Source: Candidatus Aegiribacteria sp.
Lineage (GTDB): Bacteria > Fermentibacterota > Fermentibacteria > Fermentibacterales > JCC-6
Assembly (NCBI GenBank): GCA_030620995.1
Contig: JAUXIK010000016.1
Span: 1 to 48,639 of the forward strand
Direction of reading: 5' to 3'
DNA: 48,639 nucleotides
Both the position numbers and the translations under genes were made by a program. Under the pieces are notes generated by a model that ran no database searches, was not told the DNA's origin, and saw nothing but the letters and a program-made list of their open reading frames with translations. Shown one piece after another: positions 16,019-24,139 of this stretch; position 1 is the stretch's first letter; every line of letters starts with the position of its first letter.

Positions 16019-17944
16019 TTGACCGGGATCAGGAAAATGGAGGATATGACATCCTCCGATTACGAAGCGATCGGACTTCGAAGCGGGTTGGAAATACATC
16101 AGCAGCTTGATACGGAGAAAAAACTCTTCTGTCGTTGTCCGGTGCTTCCATACTCACAATCATTCGATGCGGAGATACTGCGTCATATGAGACCGACTCT
16201 CTCAGAACTTGGTGAATATGACGGCACTGCGCTTATGGAATTCAAGACGAAAAAGGAAATCATATATAAGATCAACAAGGATACTGTCTGCACTTATGAG
16301 ATGGACGATACTCCCCCTTTCGAATTGAATCTTCAGGCGCTCGATATAGCTCTCGAGATCACAATGCTCCTTAACTGCAAACTCATCAGTGAGCTTCATA
16401 TTCAGAGGAAGCAGTACCTTGACGGCTCGATACCCGCAGGATTCCAGAGAACAACTATTCTTGGTGTGGACGGATGGATTCCATACGGTGACAGGCGTAT
16501 AGGAATAATTCAGCTCGGGCTCGAAGAAGATGCATGCCGTGAAGTGAGTGATACAGGACATGATCGTGTTTACCTGACTGACAGGCTGGGTATCCCGCTC
16601 ATTGAGACGGTTACAGCTCCGGAGATGGTAACGCCTTATGAAGTTGCCGAGGTTGCAGTGATACTCAGTAACCTTGCCAGGGCTTCAGGAAAGGTTCGCC
16701 GAGGGATAGGAGCCGCAAGGCAGGATGTAAACGTATCAGTCAGGGGAGGTCAACGGGTAGAGATAAAAGGTGTTTCGAGAATTCCGACTATTCCTCTCCT
16801 TGTTCATAATGAAGCTTTCCGCCAGGTCATGCTTCTTTCAATAAAGAGCGAACTCAAGAAAAGAGGAATAACCGATTCATCTTTTGAATCATCCTCATTT
16901 AATATTACGGAAACACTTGCGGATACACAGTATGAACCAGCTGCTGATGCTCTTTCGAACGGGCTTGAACTTCATGCTGTTGTACTCCGGGGATACAGAG
17001 GGATACTGTCAACTGTCACTCAGTCCGGACAGACATTTGCCAGTGAGATATCCGATAGAATCAGGGTGATAGCATGTCTGGACAGGCTCCCCAATATTAC
17101 TCATTCTGACTCAGGAGGTGAAAGCTTCTCCGATTCCGAATGGGAAAGAATCAAGAAATCAACCGGCGCCTTTGAGAACGACTCTGTTGTGGTCGTATGG
17201 GGCACCGGCCAGGATATTCAAACTGCCGTCAGCGAGATTTCTATTAGAGCACGGGAAGCCATAGATGGTGTATGCAACGAAACAAGGCAGTCCTTTCCTG
17301 ATGGAACGAACGGGTTTGAAAGGATACTTCCAGGTCCGAACAGGATGTATCCTGATACTGACCTTCCCCCGCTGGCAATCAGCGTAGATCATATGGATAG
17401 AATCAGCTCTGCGCTTCCGGAACGTCCATGGGAACGTAAGGAACGATATATCGCTGCCGGAGTTCCTGAAGAATCAGCACGGCAGATGAGTATTTCAATG
17501 CTGAGAGATCTTTTTGATCGTGCTGTTAAGGAAACTCCATATGCTTCCGGTGTTCTTATGCACTTTTTTCTGAGTACACTAAGCCATCTGAAGAAAAGAG
17601 GGATAGCTCCGGATTTAAGTGATGATGTACTTATTCTGTCGCTGGCTGAAGCCGGAAGAAAATCTCTCACGATCGATGCTGTTGCTCATATTCTTGAAAA
17701 TACCCGAGGATCCGAATTTAAGGATATATCCCTTGTTGCTGATGAAATCCATATGCCTGAAATGAAAACCCTCGGAAAAGCTGTAGAGCAGATTCTATCC
17801 GGTATAGAATCTTCAGAAATTGAGCAGGACATTCTGAAGCGAATTATTTTTGGTAGAATAAGGCAAAGATTCAATGGTTTGATAAATGGAAAAGAAGTAT
17901 CCGAACTTGTTCACAGCATGGTTCTGCAGGAAAGAAATACATGA
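16019..17944 (+). CDS. gatE: Glu-tRNA(Gln) amidotransferase subunit E (archaeal type)
   Basis: About 641 residues. TTG at 16019 is chosen because AGGAAGGAG lies 5 nt upstream; a more distant GTG at 15959 lies inside the palindrome. The protein opens GLRSGLEIHQQLDTEKKLFC, the GatB/GatE signature in its archaeal form (IHQQLDT-KLFC). TTILGVDGWIPYG, QLGLEEDACRE and PGPNRMYPDTDLPPL follow, the last typical of GatE, with an inserted GAD-like region about residues 260-420. GatE binds misacylated Glu-tRNA(Gln), phosphorylates the glutamyl group with ATP and accepts ammonia from GatD. The partner gatD is 18 nt downstream. GatDE is known as the archaeal counterpart of bacterial GatCAB, so its presence in this bacterial context is unusual. 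Confidence 0.92.
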   Translation: MTGIRKMEDMTSSDYEAIGLRSGLEIHQQLDTEKKLFCRCPVLPYSQSFDAEILRHMRPTLSELGEYDGTALMEFKTKKEIIYKINKDTVCTYEMDDTPPFELNLQALDIALEITMLLNCKLISELHIQRKQYLDGSIPAGFQRTTILGVDGWIPYGDRRIGIIQLGLEEDACREVSDTGHDRVYLTDRLGIPLIETVTAPEMVTPYEVAEVAVILSNLARASGKVRRGIGAARQDVNVSVRGGQRVEIKGVSRIPTIPLLVHNEAFRQVMLLSIKSELKKRGITDSSFESSSFNITETLADTQYEPAADALSNGLELHAVVLRGYRGILSTVTQSGQTFASEISDRIRVIACLDRLPNITHSDSGGESFSDSEWERIKKSTGAFENDSVVVVWGTGQDIQTAVSEISIRAREAIDGVCNETRQSFPDGTNGFERILPGPNRMYPDTDLPPLAISVDHMDRISSALPERPWERKERYIAAGVPEESARQMSISMLRDLFDRAVKETPYASGVLMHFFLSTLSHLKKRGIAPDLSDDVLILSLAEAGRKSLTIDAVAHILENTRGSEFKDISLVADEIHMPEMKTLGKAVEQILSGIESSEIEQDILKRIIFGRIRQRFNGLINGKEVSELVHSMVLQERNT

Positions 17945-17948
17945 GTAT

Positions 17949-17965
17949 GGAGGTGATCGACGCTG
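17949..17965 (+). promoter_or_regulatory. Shine-Dalgarno favouring a CTG start for gatD
   Basis: GGAGGTGAT at 17949-17957 is a near-perfect Shine-Dalgarno. The in-frame CTG at 17963 lies 9 nt after GGAGG, ideal spacing, while the next in-frame candidate, TTG at 17975, is 21 nt away. TGA at 17954 bounds the frame, so no upstream ATG or GTG exists. Confidence 0.5.
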
Positions 17966-19348
17966 TCTTCTGATTTGTACAAGGGCTACAGGGGGAAAAG
18001 CCTTGCCTGCCTGAAAAATTTTAAAGTCGGGGTCTGGAGTGATGTAGAAGTAGAGTCGACACGCGGCTCCTTCACTGGAACAATTCTTCCTCGATCCGAA
18101 ACTGCAGATGAATTTCACATCGTTCTCAAGTTGCATAACGGCTATAACGTCGGCCTTGCTGTCGATACAATAGAATCGATTACAGAGTTGGGACGCACAG
18201 AAGCACATTACAAAATTCCCGAGAAAGAGTTTCCTTTCGATCCGGATAAGAAGAATGTCAAACTTTTTGGAACCGGAGGAACCATTGCTTCAAGGCTTGA
18301 TTATCGAACGGGCGCAGTAATACCCGCGTTCTCTCCTGGAGAGCTTTACGGTTCCGTTCCTGAACTGGCTGATATCTGTAATCTCAAAACAGAAAAACTC
18401 TTTGGTGTTTTCAGTGAAAATATGGGACCGGAACAGTGGAAAGGCACTGCTGAAGCAATCGGAAAGGAGATCGCAACCGGGACAGACGGGATTGTCATCG
18501 GACATGGAACTGATACTATGCACCATACTGCGGCGATACTTTCTTTCATGGTTCAGGATTCTCCGGTTCCGATTGTTATGGTCGGATCACAGAGATCGAG
18601 CGACAGACCATCCAGCGATGCAGCTATAAATCTCATAAATGCCACTTATACCGCTGCGAAAAGCGATATAGCCGAAGTCATGGTCTGCATGTTCGGCCCG
18701 ACAAGCGATCAGTACTGTCTCCTTCACAGAGGAACCAGAGTGCGCAAAATGCACTCATCCTACAGGTCAACGTTTCGTACTATTGGAGACATTCCCCTCG
18801 CAATGGTTGAAAAGGATCGGTTCGTATTACTGAAGGATGACTACAGGAAGAGAAGAAACGACAGGAAAGTCAGGATAAACACATCTTTCGATGATCGAGT
18901 CACCATAGTGTACTATTATCCCAACATGAAACCCGATATCATCGAATCACTCATCGATAACGATTACAAGGGTATAATTATTGCGGGAACAGGACTCGGG
19001 CATGTGAACAAACCTCTTTATCCTGTGATTAAGAAAGCATTCGACAAAGGCGTGCATATATACATGACAGTTCAAACGCTCTGGGGTTACGTTCAGATGT
19101 TTGTTTATGACACAGGCCGTGATATGATGGATCTGGGAGTTATTCCGGCGGCGAACATGCTTCCTGAAGTGGCATATGTAAAACTCTGCTGGGCTCTGGG
19201 ACAGAGTCATGACCGCGAGGAAGTAAGGAATATCATGATGACACCCATTGCGGGAGAAATCACAGAGAGGGAACCCCATAACGGATATCTTATTTTCCAG
19301 GGAGGGATTCCCGAAGTAGAGGATTTCATAAAAAGATACAAAAGATAA
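17963..19348 (+). CDS. gatD: Glu-tRNA(Gln) amidotransferase subunit D (archaeal type, L-asparaginase-like)
   Basis: About 461 residues from the probable CTG start (457 from TTG 17975). The N-terminal about 80 residues form the small beta-barrel specific to GatD (KVGVWSDVEVESTRGSFTG). The asparaginase domain follows with KLFGTGGTIASRLDYRTGAV, containing the catalytic Thr, then VIGHGTDTMHHTAAILSFM with the second Thr-Asp pair and VGSQRSSDRPSSDAA. These match archaeal GatD rather than free asparaginases, which lack the N-terminal barrel. The enzyme hydrolyses glutamine or asparagine and channels ammonia to GatE for Gln-tRNA(Gln) formation. No gatA, gatB or gatC occurs in the window. Confidence 0.93.
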   Translation: MSSDLYKGYRGKSLACLKNFKVGVWSDVEVESTRGSFTGTILPRSETADEFHIVLKLHNGYNVGLAVDTIESITELGRTEAHYKIPEKEFPFDPDKKNVKLFGTGGTIASRLDYRTGAVIPAFSPGELYGSVPELADICNLKTEKLFGVFSENMGPEQWKGTAEAIGKEIATGTDGIVIGHGTDTMHHTAAILSFMVQDSPVPIVMVGSQRSSDRPSSDAAINLINATYTAAKSDIAEVMVCMFGPTSDQYCLLHRGTRVRKMHSSYRSTFRTIGDIPLAMVEKDRFVLLKDDYRKRRNDRKVRINTSFDDRVTIVYYYPNMKPDIIESLIDNDYKGIIIAGTGLGHVNKPLYPVIKKAFDKGVHIYMTVQTLWGYVQMFVYDTGRDMMDLGVIPAANMLPEVAYVKLCWALGQSHDREEVRNIMMTPIAGEITEREPHNGYLIFQGGIPEVEDFIKRYKR

Positions 19349-19369
19349 GTTCTGAGTTAAATGTGGGTG

Positions 19370-19398
19370 TTGACCTCAAAGTACTGGAACAATATTAT
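19370..19398 (+). promoter_or_regulatory. Strong sigma-70-type promoter
   Basis: TTGACC (19370-19375) and TATTAT (19393-19398) are separated by exactly 17 bp, placing a transcription start near 19405. This is the clearest housekeeping promoter in the window. It points to hpf, but an intrinsic terminator lies only about 75 nt downstream. Confidence 0.7.
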
Positions 19399-19404
19399 TG
19401 AATT

Positions 19405-19478
19405 GTGATAAATACAGTAACGGATCGTTTGCTGTCCGGGGTGTGCTTTGAAAGCATATGCGGGGCAGTATTTTTTTT
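19405..19478 (+). ncRNA. Candidate short transcript (sRNA or attenuated leader of hpf)
   Basis: The interval between the predicted start site near 19405 and the terminator T-run at 19471-19478 would be a transcript of about 74 nt with no convincing open reading frame. Its 3' half folds into the terminator hairpin. It may be a free small RNA or a leader whose readthrough controls hpf. I recognise no Rfam-type family by eye. Confidence 0.4.
19432..19478 (+). terminator. Intrinsic terminator upstream of hpf
   Basis: The stem starts CTGTCC and closes with GGGGCAG (19462-19468), with interruptions and wobble pairs in the middle and a perfect apical TGCTTT-G-AAAGCA. It is followed by TA and eight T (19471-19478). 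The gene downstream, hpf, has no other clear promoter after it, so this looks like an attenuator. Confidence 0.65.
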
Positions 19479-19534
19479 CAGTTGTTCTTTATTGTGCCAC
19501 GGACTGGATGGTAACTTTTCGAAGGGAGTTTTAA

Positions 19535-20086
19535 ATGAACATAGAACTCAGTGGAAGACATTTTAACCTGACAGACGCTCTGAAAGAGCACGTTGAAAAG
19601 AAACTTAATTCAATAAACAGGTTCTATAAAGGAATAGATGATGTACATGTAATTCTGGAAGTAACTTCAGGCACAAATCATGTTCATATACAGTTGCGGG
19701 GAAATCATCTCAAACTTGATTCGAAATCCAAATCGCATGATATCTACATCGCGTTCGACGAAGCGTTTGATTCTCTTGAACGTCAGATGCGAAAATACAA
19801 GGATCGAAAGCACAACCACTCACACAGAAAACGGCAGGATTCAAACGGAAAGATACCTTCTTCAACATACTACGTTCCTGCTGAGGAATCAGATTTTGAA
19901 GACGGGATTCTTATCGATGACGCAATTGAAATACCCCGCCATAAAACAAAAGATGCCATTATGGAATATGAGATAAAAGCTGATGCCCCGTTTGTCTTTC
20001 ATAATACCGAGACTGGAATTCTCAGCGTAGTATACTCAAATACTTCCGGAAGCACGCAGGTCGTCGAACTTGTAGAAAGCAACTGA
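19535..20086 (+). CDS. hpf: Ribosome hibernation promoting factor, long form
   Basis: 183 residues from ATG 19535 with GAAGGGAG upstream. The N-terminal domain (1-100) is the S30AE fold: MNIELSGRHFNLTDALKEHVEKK and VHVILEV, binding in the decoding region of the 30S subunit. A charged linker leads to a C-terminal dimerisation domain (about 128-183) with FVFHNTETGILSVVYSNTSG, recognisable as the long-form domain although the usual NVVYRRKDG core is divergent. Long-form HPF makes 100S ribosome dimers during starvation. It precedes hprK and the PTS genes, a neighbourhood also seen around hpf/raiA in other bacteria. Its expression may be controlled by the terminator 57 nt upstream. Confidence 0.92.
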   Translation: MNIELSGRHFNLTDALKEHVEKKLNSINRFYKGIDDVHVILEVTSGTNHVHIQLRGNHLKLDSKSKSHDIYIAFDEAFDSLERQMRKYKDRKHNHSHRKRQDSNGKIPSSTYYVPAEESDFEDGILIDDAIEIPRHKTKDAIMEYEIKADAPFVFHNTETGILSVVYSNTSGSTQVVELVESN

Positions 20087-20100
20087 CGGAGCGTTTTCTG

Positions 20101-21072
20101 ATGGACAATGTACCGAAGCCGGAAGATCTGACTGCAGCAAAACTTTTTGAACTCCTTGGAGAAAAACTCAGTCTGGTTGCTGTAAACGAAACTACAGGTC
20201 ATGACTCCCTGATAGAATCTCCCGATGTGAGCCGTCCCGGTATGGCTCTTACCGGCTTCATGAAAAAATTTCTTTATAATCGTATACAGATATTCGGAGA
20301 AACTGAGATCACTTACCTTGATATACTCTCGGAATCTGACCGAAAATCTGCCATTGAGAACATATTTCAATTTCCGATACGCTGTTCTATCGTAACAAAA
20401 AACCTGATCCCACCGAAGACGCTTGTAGAATTGTCCGAAAAGAATAACTGTGCGTTATTCAGGTCCACGAGGGATACAACACCTCTTATTCACGATTTAT
20501 CGGGCTTTCTTGATCTCGTATTTGCTCCAAGAACTGATGTTTACGGAAGTCTTGTCGAGGTTTTTGGAGCCGGACTTCTTTGCACAGGACGGAGCGCGAT
20601 AGGGAAGAGTGAGGCAGTTCTCGGGCTTCTGGAACGCGGACACAGACTGATAGCTGATGACAGGGTTTATGTCAGGCGAATCGGTAATACTCTTTTTGGA
20701 ACCGGTGATTCAAGGATGGCCCACCATATGGAAATCAGGGGGCTTGGATTTGTGGATGTTTCCACATTCTACGGTATTCGGGCAATTAAGGATAGGCAAG
20801 AGATTCATCTGGAAGTAAGACTGATGGAATGGTCAAAGGACAATCACGATTTTGACAGAACAGGTCTTGTTCAGAAGATGAACAGGATTCTCGATCTGCC
20901 TATACCCAGAACAACAATTCCGGTGATGCCCGGAAGAAACCTCACACTTCTTCTTGAAGTGGCTGTAATGAATTACCTTCTTAGAAGCAAGGGGAGAAGC
21001 GTGCCTGAAGAAATTGAAAAGAACCAGATTGAAACAATTATCAGAAAAGAAAAAGAATTAAAAAATAAGTAA
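20101..21072 (+). CDS. hprK: HPr kinase/phosphorylase, catalytic His replaced by Tyr
   Basis: 323 residues. The C-terminal kinase domain shows the P-loop CTGRSAIGKSEAVLGLLERG (K169), RLIADD (D187) and the signature EIRGLGFVDVSTFYGIRAIK. The N-terminal half is the usual HprK_N fold. In described HprKs a His 21 residues before the P-loop Lys (H138 in Lactobacillus casei numbering, motif HGVLVD) is catalytic. Here that column reads VYGSLVEV, with Tyr148 exactly 21 residues before K169. The enzyme normally phosphorylates HPr on Ser46 with ATP or pyrophosphate and reverses this by phosphorolysis. It lies 21 nt upstream of ptsH. Confidence 0.92.
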   Translation: MDNVPKPEDLTAAKLFELLGEKLSLVAVNETTGHDSLIESPDVSRPGMALTGFMKKFLYNRIQIFGETEITYLDILSESDRKSAIENIFQFPIRCSIVTKNLIPPKTLVELSEKNNCALFRSTRDTTPLIHDLSGFLDLVFAPRTDVYGSLVEVFGAGLLCTGRSAIGKSEAVLGLLERGHRLIADDRVYVRRIGNTLFGTGDSRMAHHMEIRGLGFVDVSTFYGIRAIKDRQEIHLEVRLMEWSKDNHDFDRTGLVQKMNRILDLPIPRTTIPVMPGRNLTLLLEVAVMNYLLRSKGRSVPEEIEKNQIETIIRKEKELKNK

Positions 21073-21093
21073 AGCATACCAGGAGGATGTGAA

Positions 21094-21360
21094 TTGAAAT
21101 CTGAAAAAGCTGAAGTAGTAAACAAGCTTGGAATTCATGCCCGGCCTGCTGCCCGGATTGTAAAGAAAGCATCGATGTTCGACAGCCATATTACTCTGAG
21201 TGTTGGAAGTGACACGGTTAATGCGAAGAGTATAATGGGAGTTATGACTCTTGCTGCCTGCCGTGGAAGCATCATAGAAGTGAGAGCGGATGGTTTGGAC
21301 GAAATAGAAGCCGTAGATGCTGTCATCATACTGATTAACGATGGGTTCGGAGAGGAATGA
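21094..21360 (+). CDS. ptsH: Phosphocarrier protein HPr
   Basis: 88 residues, TTG start with AGGAGG upstream. H15 (LGIHARPAA) is the EI-dependent phosphorylation site and S46 (AKSIMGVMTLA) the HprK site; both are intact. It carries phosphate from PEP via EI. With hprK upstream and ptsI overlapping downstream this is a complete regulatory phosphorelay core. No sugar-specific EII component is visible nearby. Confidence 0.95.
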   Translation: MKSEKAEVVNKLGIHARPAARIVKKASMFDSHITLSVGSDTVNAKSIMGVMTLAACRGSIIEVRADGLDEIEAVDAVIILINDGFGEE

Positions 21361-23143
21361 AAAACTGAGCATTCGACTGAATGGTACAGCAGCATCACCA
21401 GGAATATCCATTGGTCCGGTATTTCTGCTGAATGTGGAAGAAATAAGAGTAAAGAAACATGTTCTGAAAGACAAGACAGAAGCAGAATGTGAAGTGAAAC
21501 GTTTCCGGAACGCTCTTCTCCGCTCCCGAGAGGAACTTGAGGAGATCTCCGGCAAGGTCAGCGATATTATTGAGGGAAAACAGCTCATGGAAGTGCATAT
21601 TCTCCTTCTTGATGATCCCGCCATCCATAAAGAAGTAGAGAATAGAATAAGAGAGGAACTTGTAAGTGCAGAGTATGCTGTAAGCAGAGTTCTGTACGAT
21701 ATCCTCGAACGTTTTAATTCGATTGAAGATCCATTACTGCGAAGCAGATCAGTAGATGTTCGCGATGTCGGCAGACGTTTGATAGCAAATCTTCTGGGAA
21801 CTGAGAAGGAAGTACTCGCAAATTTGAACCACCCTGTAGTCCTCGTCTCGAGTGATCTGGATCCTTCTCATACTGCGGGTTTGACAAGAAAGCAGCTTCT
21901 TGGAATCGTAACTGATCTTGGCGGTTCAACCTCACATACAGCGATACTGGCAAGAAGCATGGGCATACCCTCCGTTGTAGCTCTGAAGGATGTAGCCGAG
22001 TACGCTCATCCTGGTCAAACGGTGATTGTTGATGGTGTACACGGTGTTGTCATACTTGATCCTGATGAGGATGAACTCGAATACTATACAGAGCTGAAAA
22101 ACCGTTACAACCTGGCGGAAGCAGAGATAGCACTAAACGCTGAGAATAAAACAGTTACAGAAGACGGAGTGGGCATTGAACTTTCCGCGAATATAGAGTT
22201 CTCCCAGGAGGCTGATCAGGTAAAACGTTTTGGGGGAAAGGGAATCGGGCTGTTCAGAACTGAATTCATCAGACTTCTTTCACCTGAGATTGAAGATAAT
22301 GAAGAAATCCATTATAGAGCATATAAACATGTCCTGGAAGCAGTCCATCCGGAGCCCGTGATAATCAGGACTTTTGATCTCGGTGGAGACAAATTTCTGG
22401 AATCCATCCCCACTAAAGAGCGAAATCCTTTTCTCGGATGGAGAGGCATAAGAATCTGCCTTGACCGACCTCTGAAATTTCGCAGCCAGTTGAGAGCAGT
22501 TCTAAGAGCCGCAAAATACGGAAATGCATGGTTGATGCTGCCAATGATAACATCGCAGGATCAGGTATTGCAGGTAAAAGATATGCTTTTCGATATAGAA
22601 GCAGAACTGGATACGTCCGGAACACCTCATGGATCAATTCCTACACTCGGAATCATGGTTGAAACGCCTGCTGCCGCGCTGGCTATTGATTTCCTGATTC
22701 CTCATATTGATTTTGTTTCAATAGGATCAAATGACCTTACACAGTACACTCTTGCGGTTGATCGAGGCAGTCCTTACGTGTCAAACCTTTTCGATTCGCT
22801 CCATCCCTCTGTTCTCAGACAGATAGAACATGTTGCAAGGAAATGCAGGGAAGCTGAAATCTGGGTTGGCATATGCGGACAGATGGCAAGCAATCCACTG
22901 TCTATACCACTTCTTCTTGGATTCGGGCTCAATGAGCTCAGTGTATCCCTGACACTTATTCCGGATGTTAAAAAAATGATCAGTGTTATCAATATGAAAG
23001 AAGCTGAAACGCTTGCAAAAGAGTCGCTGATGATGGAATCCGGGAATGAAATAAGGAAACACGTACTTGATTACGTCAAATCAAGGTATCCTGCAATAAT
23101 TCTGGATGAGATTCACCGCGATAATAACGATCGGGGGAACTGA
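21341..23143 (+). CDS. ptsI: PTS enzyme I (phosphoenolpyruvate-protein phosphotransferase)
   Basis: About 600 residues. It contains the phosphohistidine motif GGSTSHTAILARS, the PEP-utilising signature and metal site IGLFRTEFI, and C-terminal SIGSNDLTQYTLAVDRG and GICGQMA. The enzyme autophosphorylates from PEP and passes phosphate to HPr H15. ATG 21341 overlaps ptsH by 20 nt and lacks a clear Shine-Dalgarno. An in-frame CTG at 21365, 8 nt after GGAGAGG, would begin directly at SIRLNGTAASPGI, the usual EI N-terminus, and would place the active His at 191, close to position 189 in E. coli. I keep the ATG coordinates but consider the CTG plausible. Confidence 0.95.
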   Translation: MGSERNEKLSIRLNGTAASPGISIGPVFLLNVEEIRVKKHVLKDKTEAECEVKRFRNALLRSREELEEISGKVSDIIEGKQLMEVHILLLDDPAIHKEVENRIREELVSAEYAVSRVLYDILERFNSIEDPLLRSRSVDVRDVGRRLIANLLGTEKEVLANLNHPVVLVSSDLDPSHTAGLTRKQLLGIVTDLGGSTSHTAILARSMGIPSVVALKDVAEYAHPGQTVIVDGVHGVVILDPDEDELEYYTELKNRYNLAEAEIALNAENKTVTEDGVGIELSANIEFSQEADQVKRFGGKGIGLFRTEFIRLLSPEIEDNEEIHYRAYKHVLEAVHPEPVIIRTFDLGGDKFLESIPTKERNPFLGWRGIRICLDRPLKFRSQLRAVLRAAKYGNAWLMLPMITSQDQVLQVKDMLFDIEAELDTSGTPHGSIPTLGIMVETPAAALAIDFLIPHIDFVSIGSNDLTQYTLAVDRGSPYVSNLFDSLHPSVLRQIEHVARKCREAEIWVGICGQMASNPLSIPLLLGFGLNELSVSLTLIPDVKKMISVINMKEAETLAKESLMMESGNEIRKHVLDYVKSRYPAIILDEIHRDNNDRGN

Positions 23144-24123
23144 TGCATGCAATCATTCCGGTTGCGGGTAAGGGTACAAGACTTAGACCGCATACATGGT
23201 CTACACCAAAGCCTCTTCTGCAGGTTGCCGGTAAGCCGATACTCGGCCACATAATAGACAGGCTCGTTTCCGCTGGAATTGTGCATGTGACCTTGATCGT
23301 AGGCTATCTCGGTGATCTGATCGTTGAATGGACAAGAAAGGAATATCCGGATATTCATGTTGATTTTGCGAAGCAGAACAATATGGATGGCCTTGCTTCC
23401 GCTGTTGATCTTGCTGCCCCGGTGACCGGAGACGGAGTGACTTTCGTAGTGCTGGGAGACACTATTTTCAGCGCTGACCTTTCTAAGGCAGTAGACCCGA
23501 AACGGAATATGATCGCAGTGAAACGAGTAGATGATCCAGGTCGGTTCGGAGTTGTTCTGCTGGAAGGAGAAAGGGTAGTCAGACTCGTTGAGAAGCCGGA
23601 AGAATTCATCAGCGATCTTGCAATTGTAGGAATCTATGGATTTTCGTCCGGAAACATGCTGATGAATGCTACTTCAAGACTTATTAAGAGCGGCAATAGA
23701 ACACGAGGGGAATATCAGCTTACCGACGCCATGCAGCTGATGCTGGATGAAGGGCACGACTTCGGTGTTTTCGAGGTTGACGAATGGTATGACTGCGGCA
23801 AACCGGAAACATTCCTTGAGACCAACAGGATACTCCTTAATCAGGGATTTGGTAAAAAAGGAGCTGAGATTGTGGATTCGGTTATAATTCCTCCCGTCAG
23901 TCTGCCGGAAGGAACTGTTATATCTGCGTCAATAGTAGGACCGCACGTTTCCATTGGATGCAATTCGAGAATAGAGAATTCAATTATATCCAATACAGTA
24001 ATCGGCAAACTTTCCAGCATTGATCTTGTAAATATCAGAGATTCAATCATCGGGGATGATGTTGCTGTATCAGGAAAAGCTGAAATACTCAACGTCGGCA
24101 ACTCGAGCACAATTGAGTTATAG
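23143..24123 (+). CDS. Sugar-1-phosphate nucleotidyltransferase with hexapeptide-repeat tail
   Basis: 326 residues, ATG overlapping the ptsI stop by one base. The N-terminal Rossmann domain has IIPVAGKGTRLRPHTWSTPKP, the NTP-binding signature, plus FVVLGDTIF and VEKPEEF. The C-terminal about 90 residues are an imperfect left-handed beta-helix (VIGKLSSIDL, SIIGDDVAVSG). This is the long RmlA/glucose-1-phosphate thymidylyltransferase type common in archaea and many bacteria, making an NDP-sugar for the glycosyltransferases that follow. The exact sugar and nucleotide cannot be fixed by eye. Confidence 0.88.
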   Translation: MHAIIPVAGKGTRLRPHTWSTPKPLLQVAGKPILGHIIDRLVSAGIVHVTLIVGYLGDLIVEWTRKEYPDIHVDFAKQNNMDGLASAVDLAAPVTGDGVTFVVLGDTIFSADLSKAVDPKRNMIAVKRVDDPGRFGVVLLEGERVVRLVEKPEEFISDLAIVGIYGFSSGNMLMNATSRLIKSGNRTRGEYQLTDAMQLMLDEGHDFGVFEVDEWYDCGKPETFLETNRILLNQGFGKKGAEIVDSVIIPPVSLPEGTVISASIVGPHVSIGCNSRIENSIISNTVIGKLSSIDLVNIRDSIIGDDVAVSGKAEILNVGNSSTIEL

Positions 24124-24139
24124 AAATAATCCGTCAAAC

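Noticed and set aside
21058..21624. 188-codon - strand frame covering ptsH and the start of ptsI
   Set aside because: ptsH and ptsI are fully conserved on the other strand; the antisense product has no signature.
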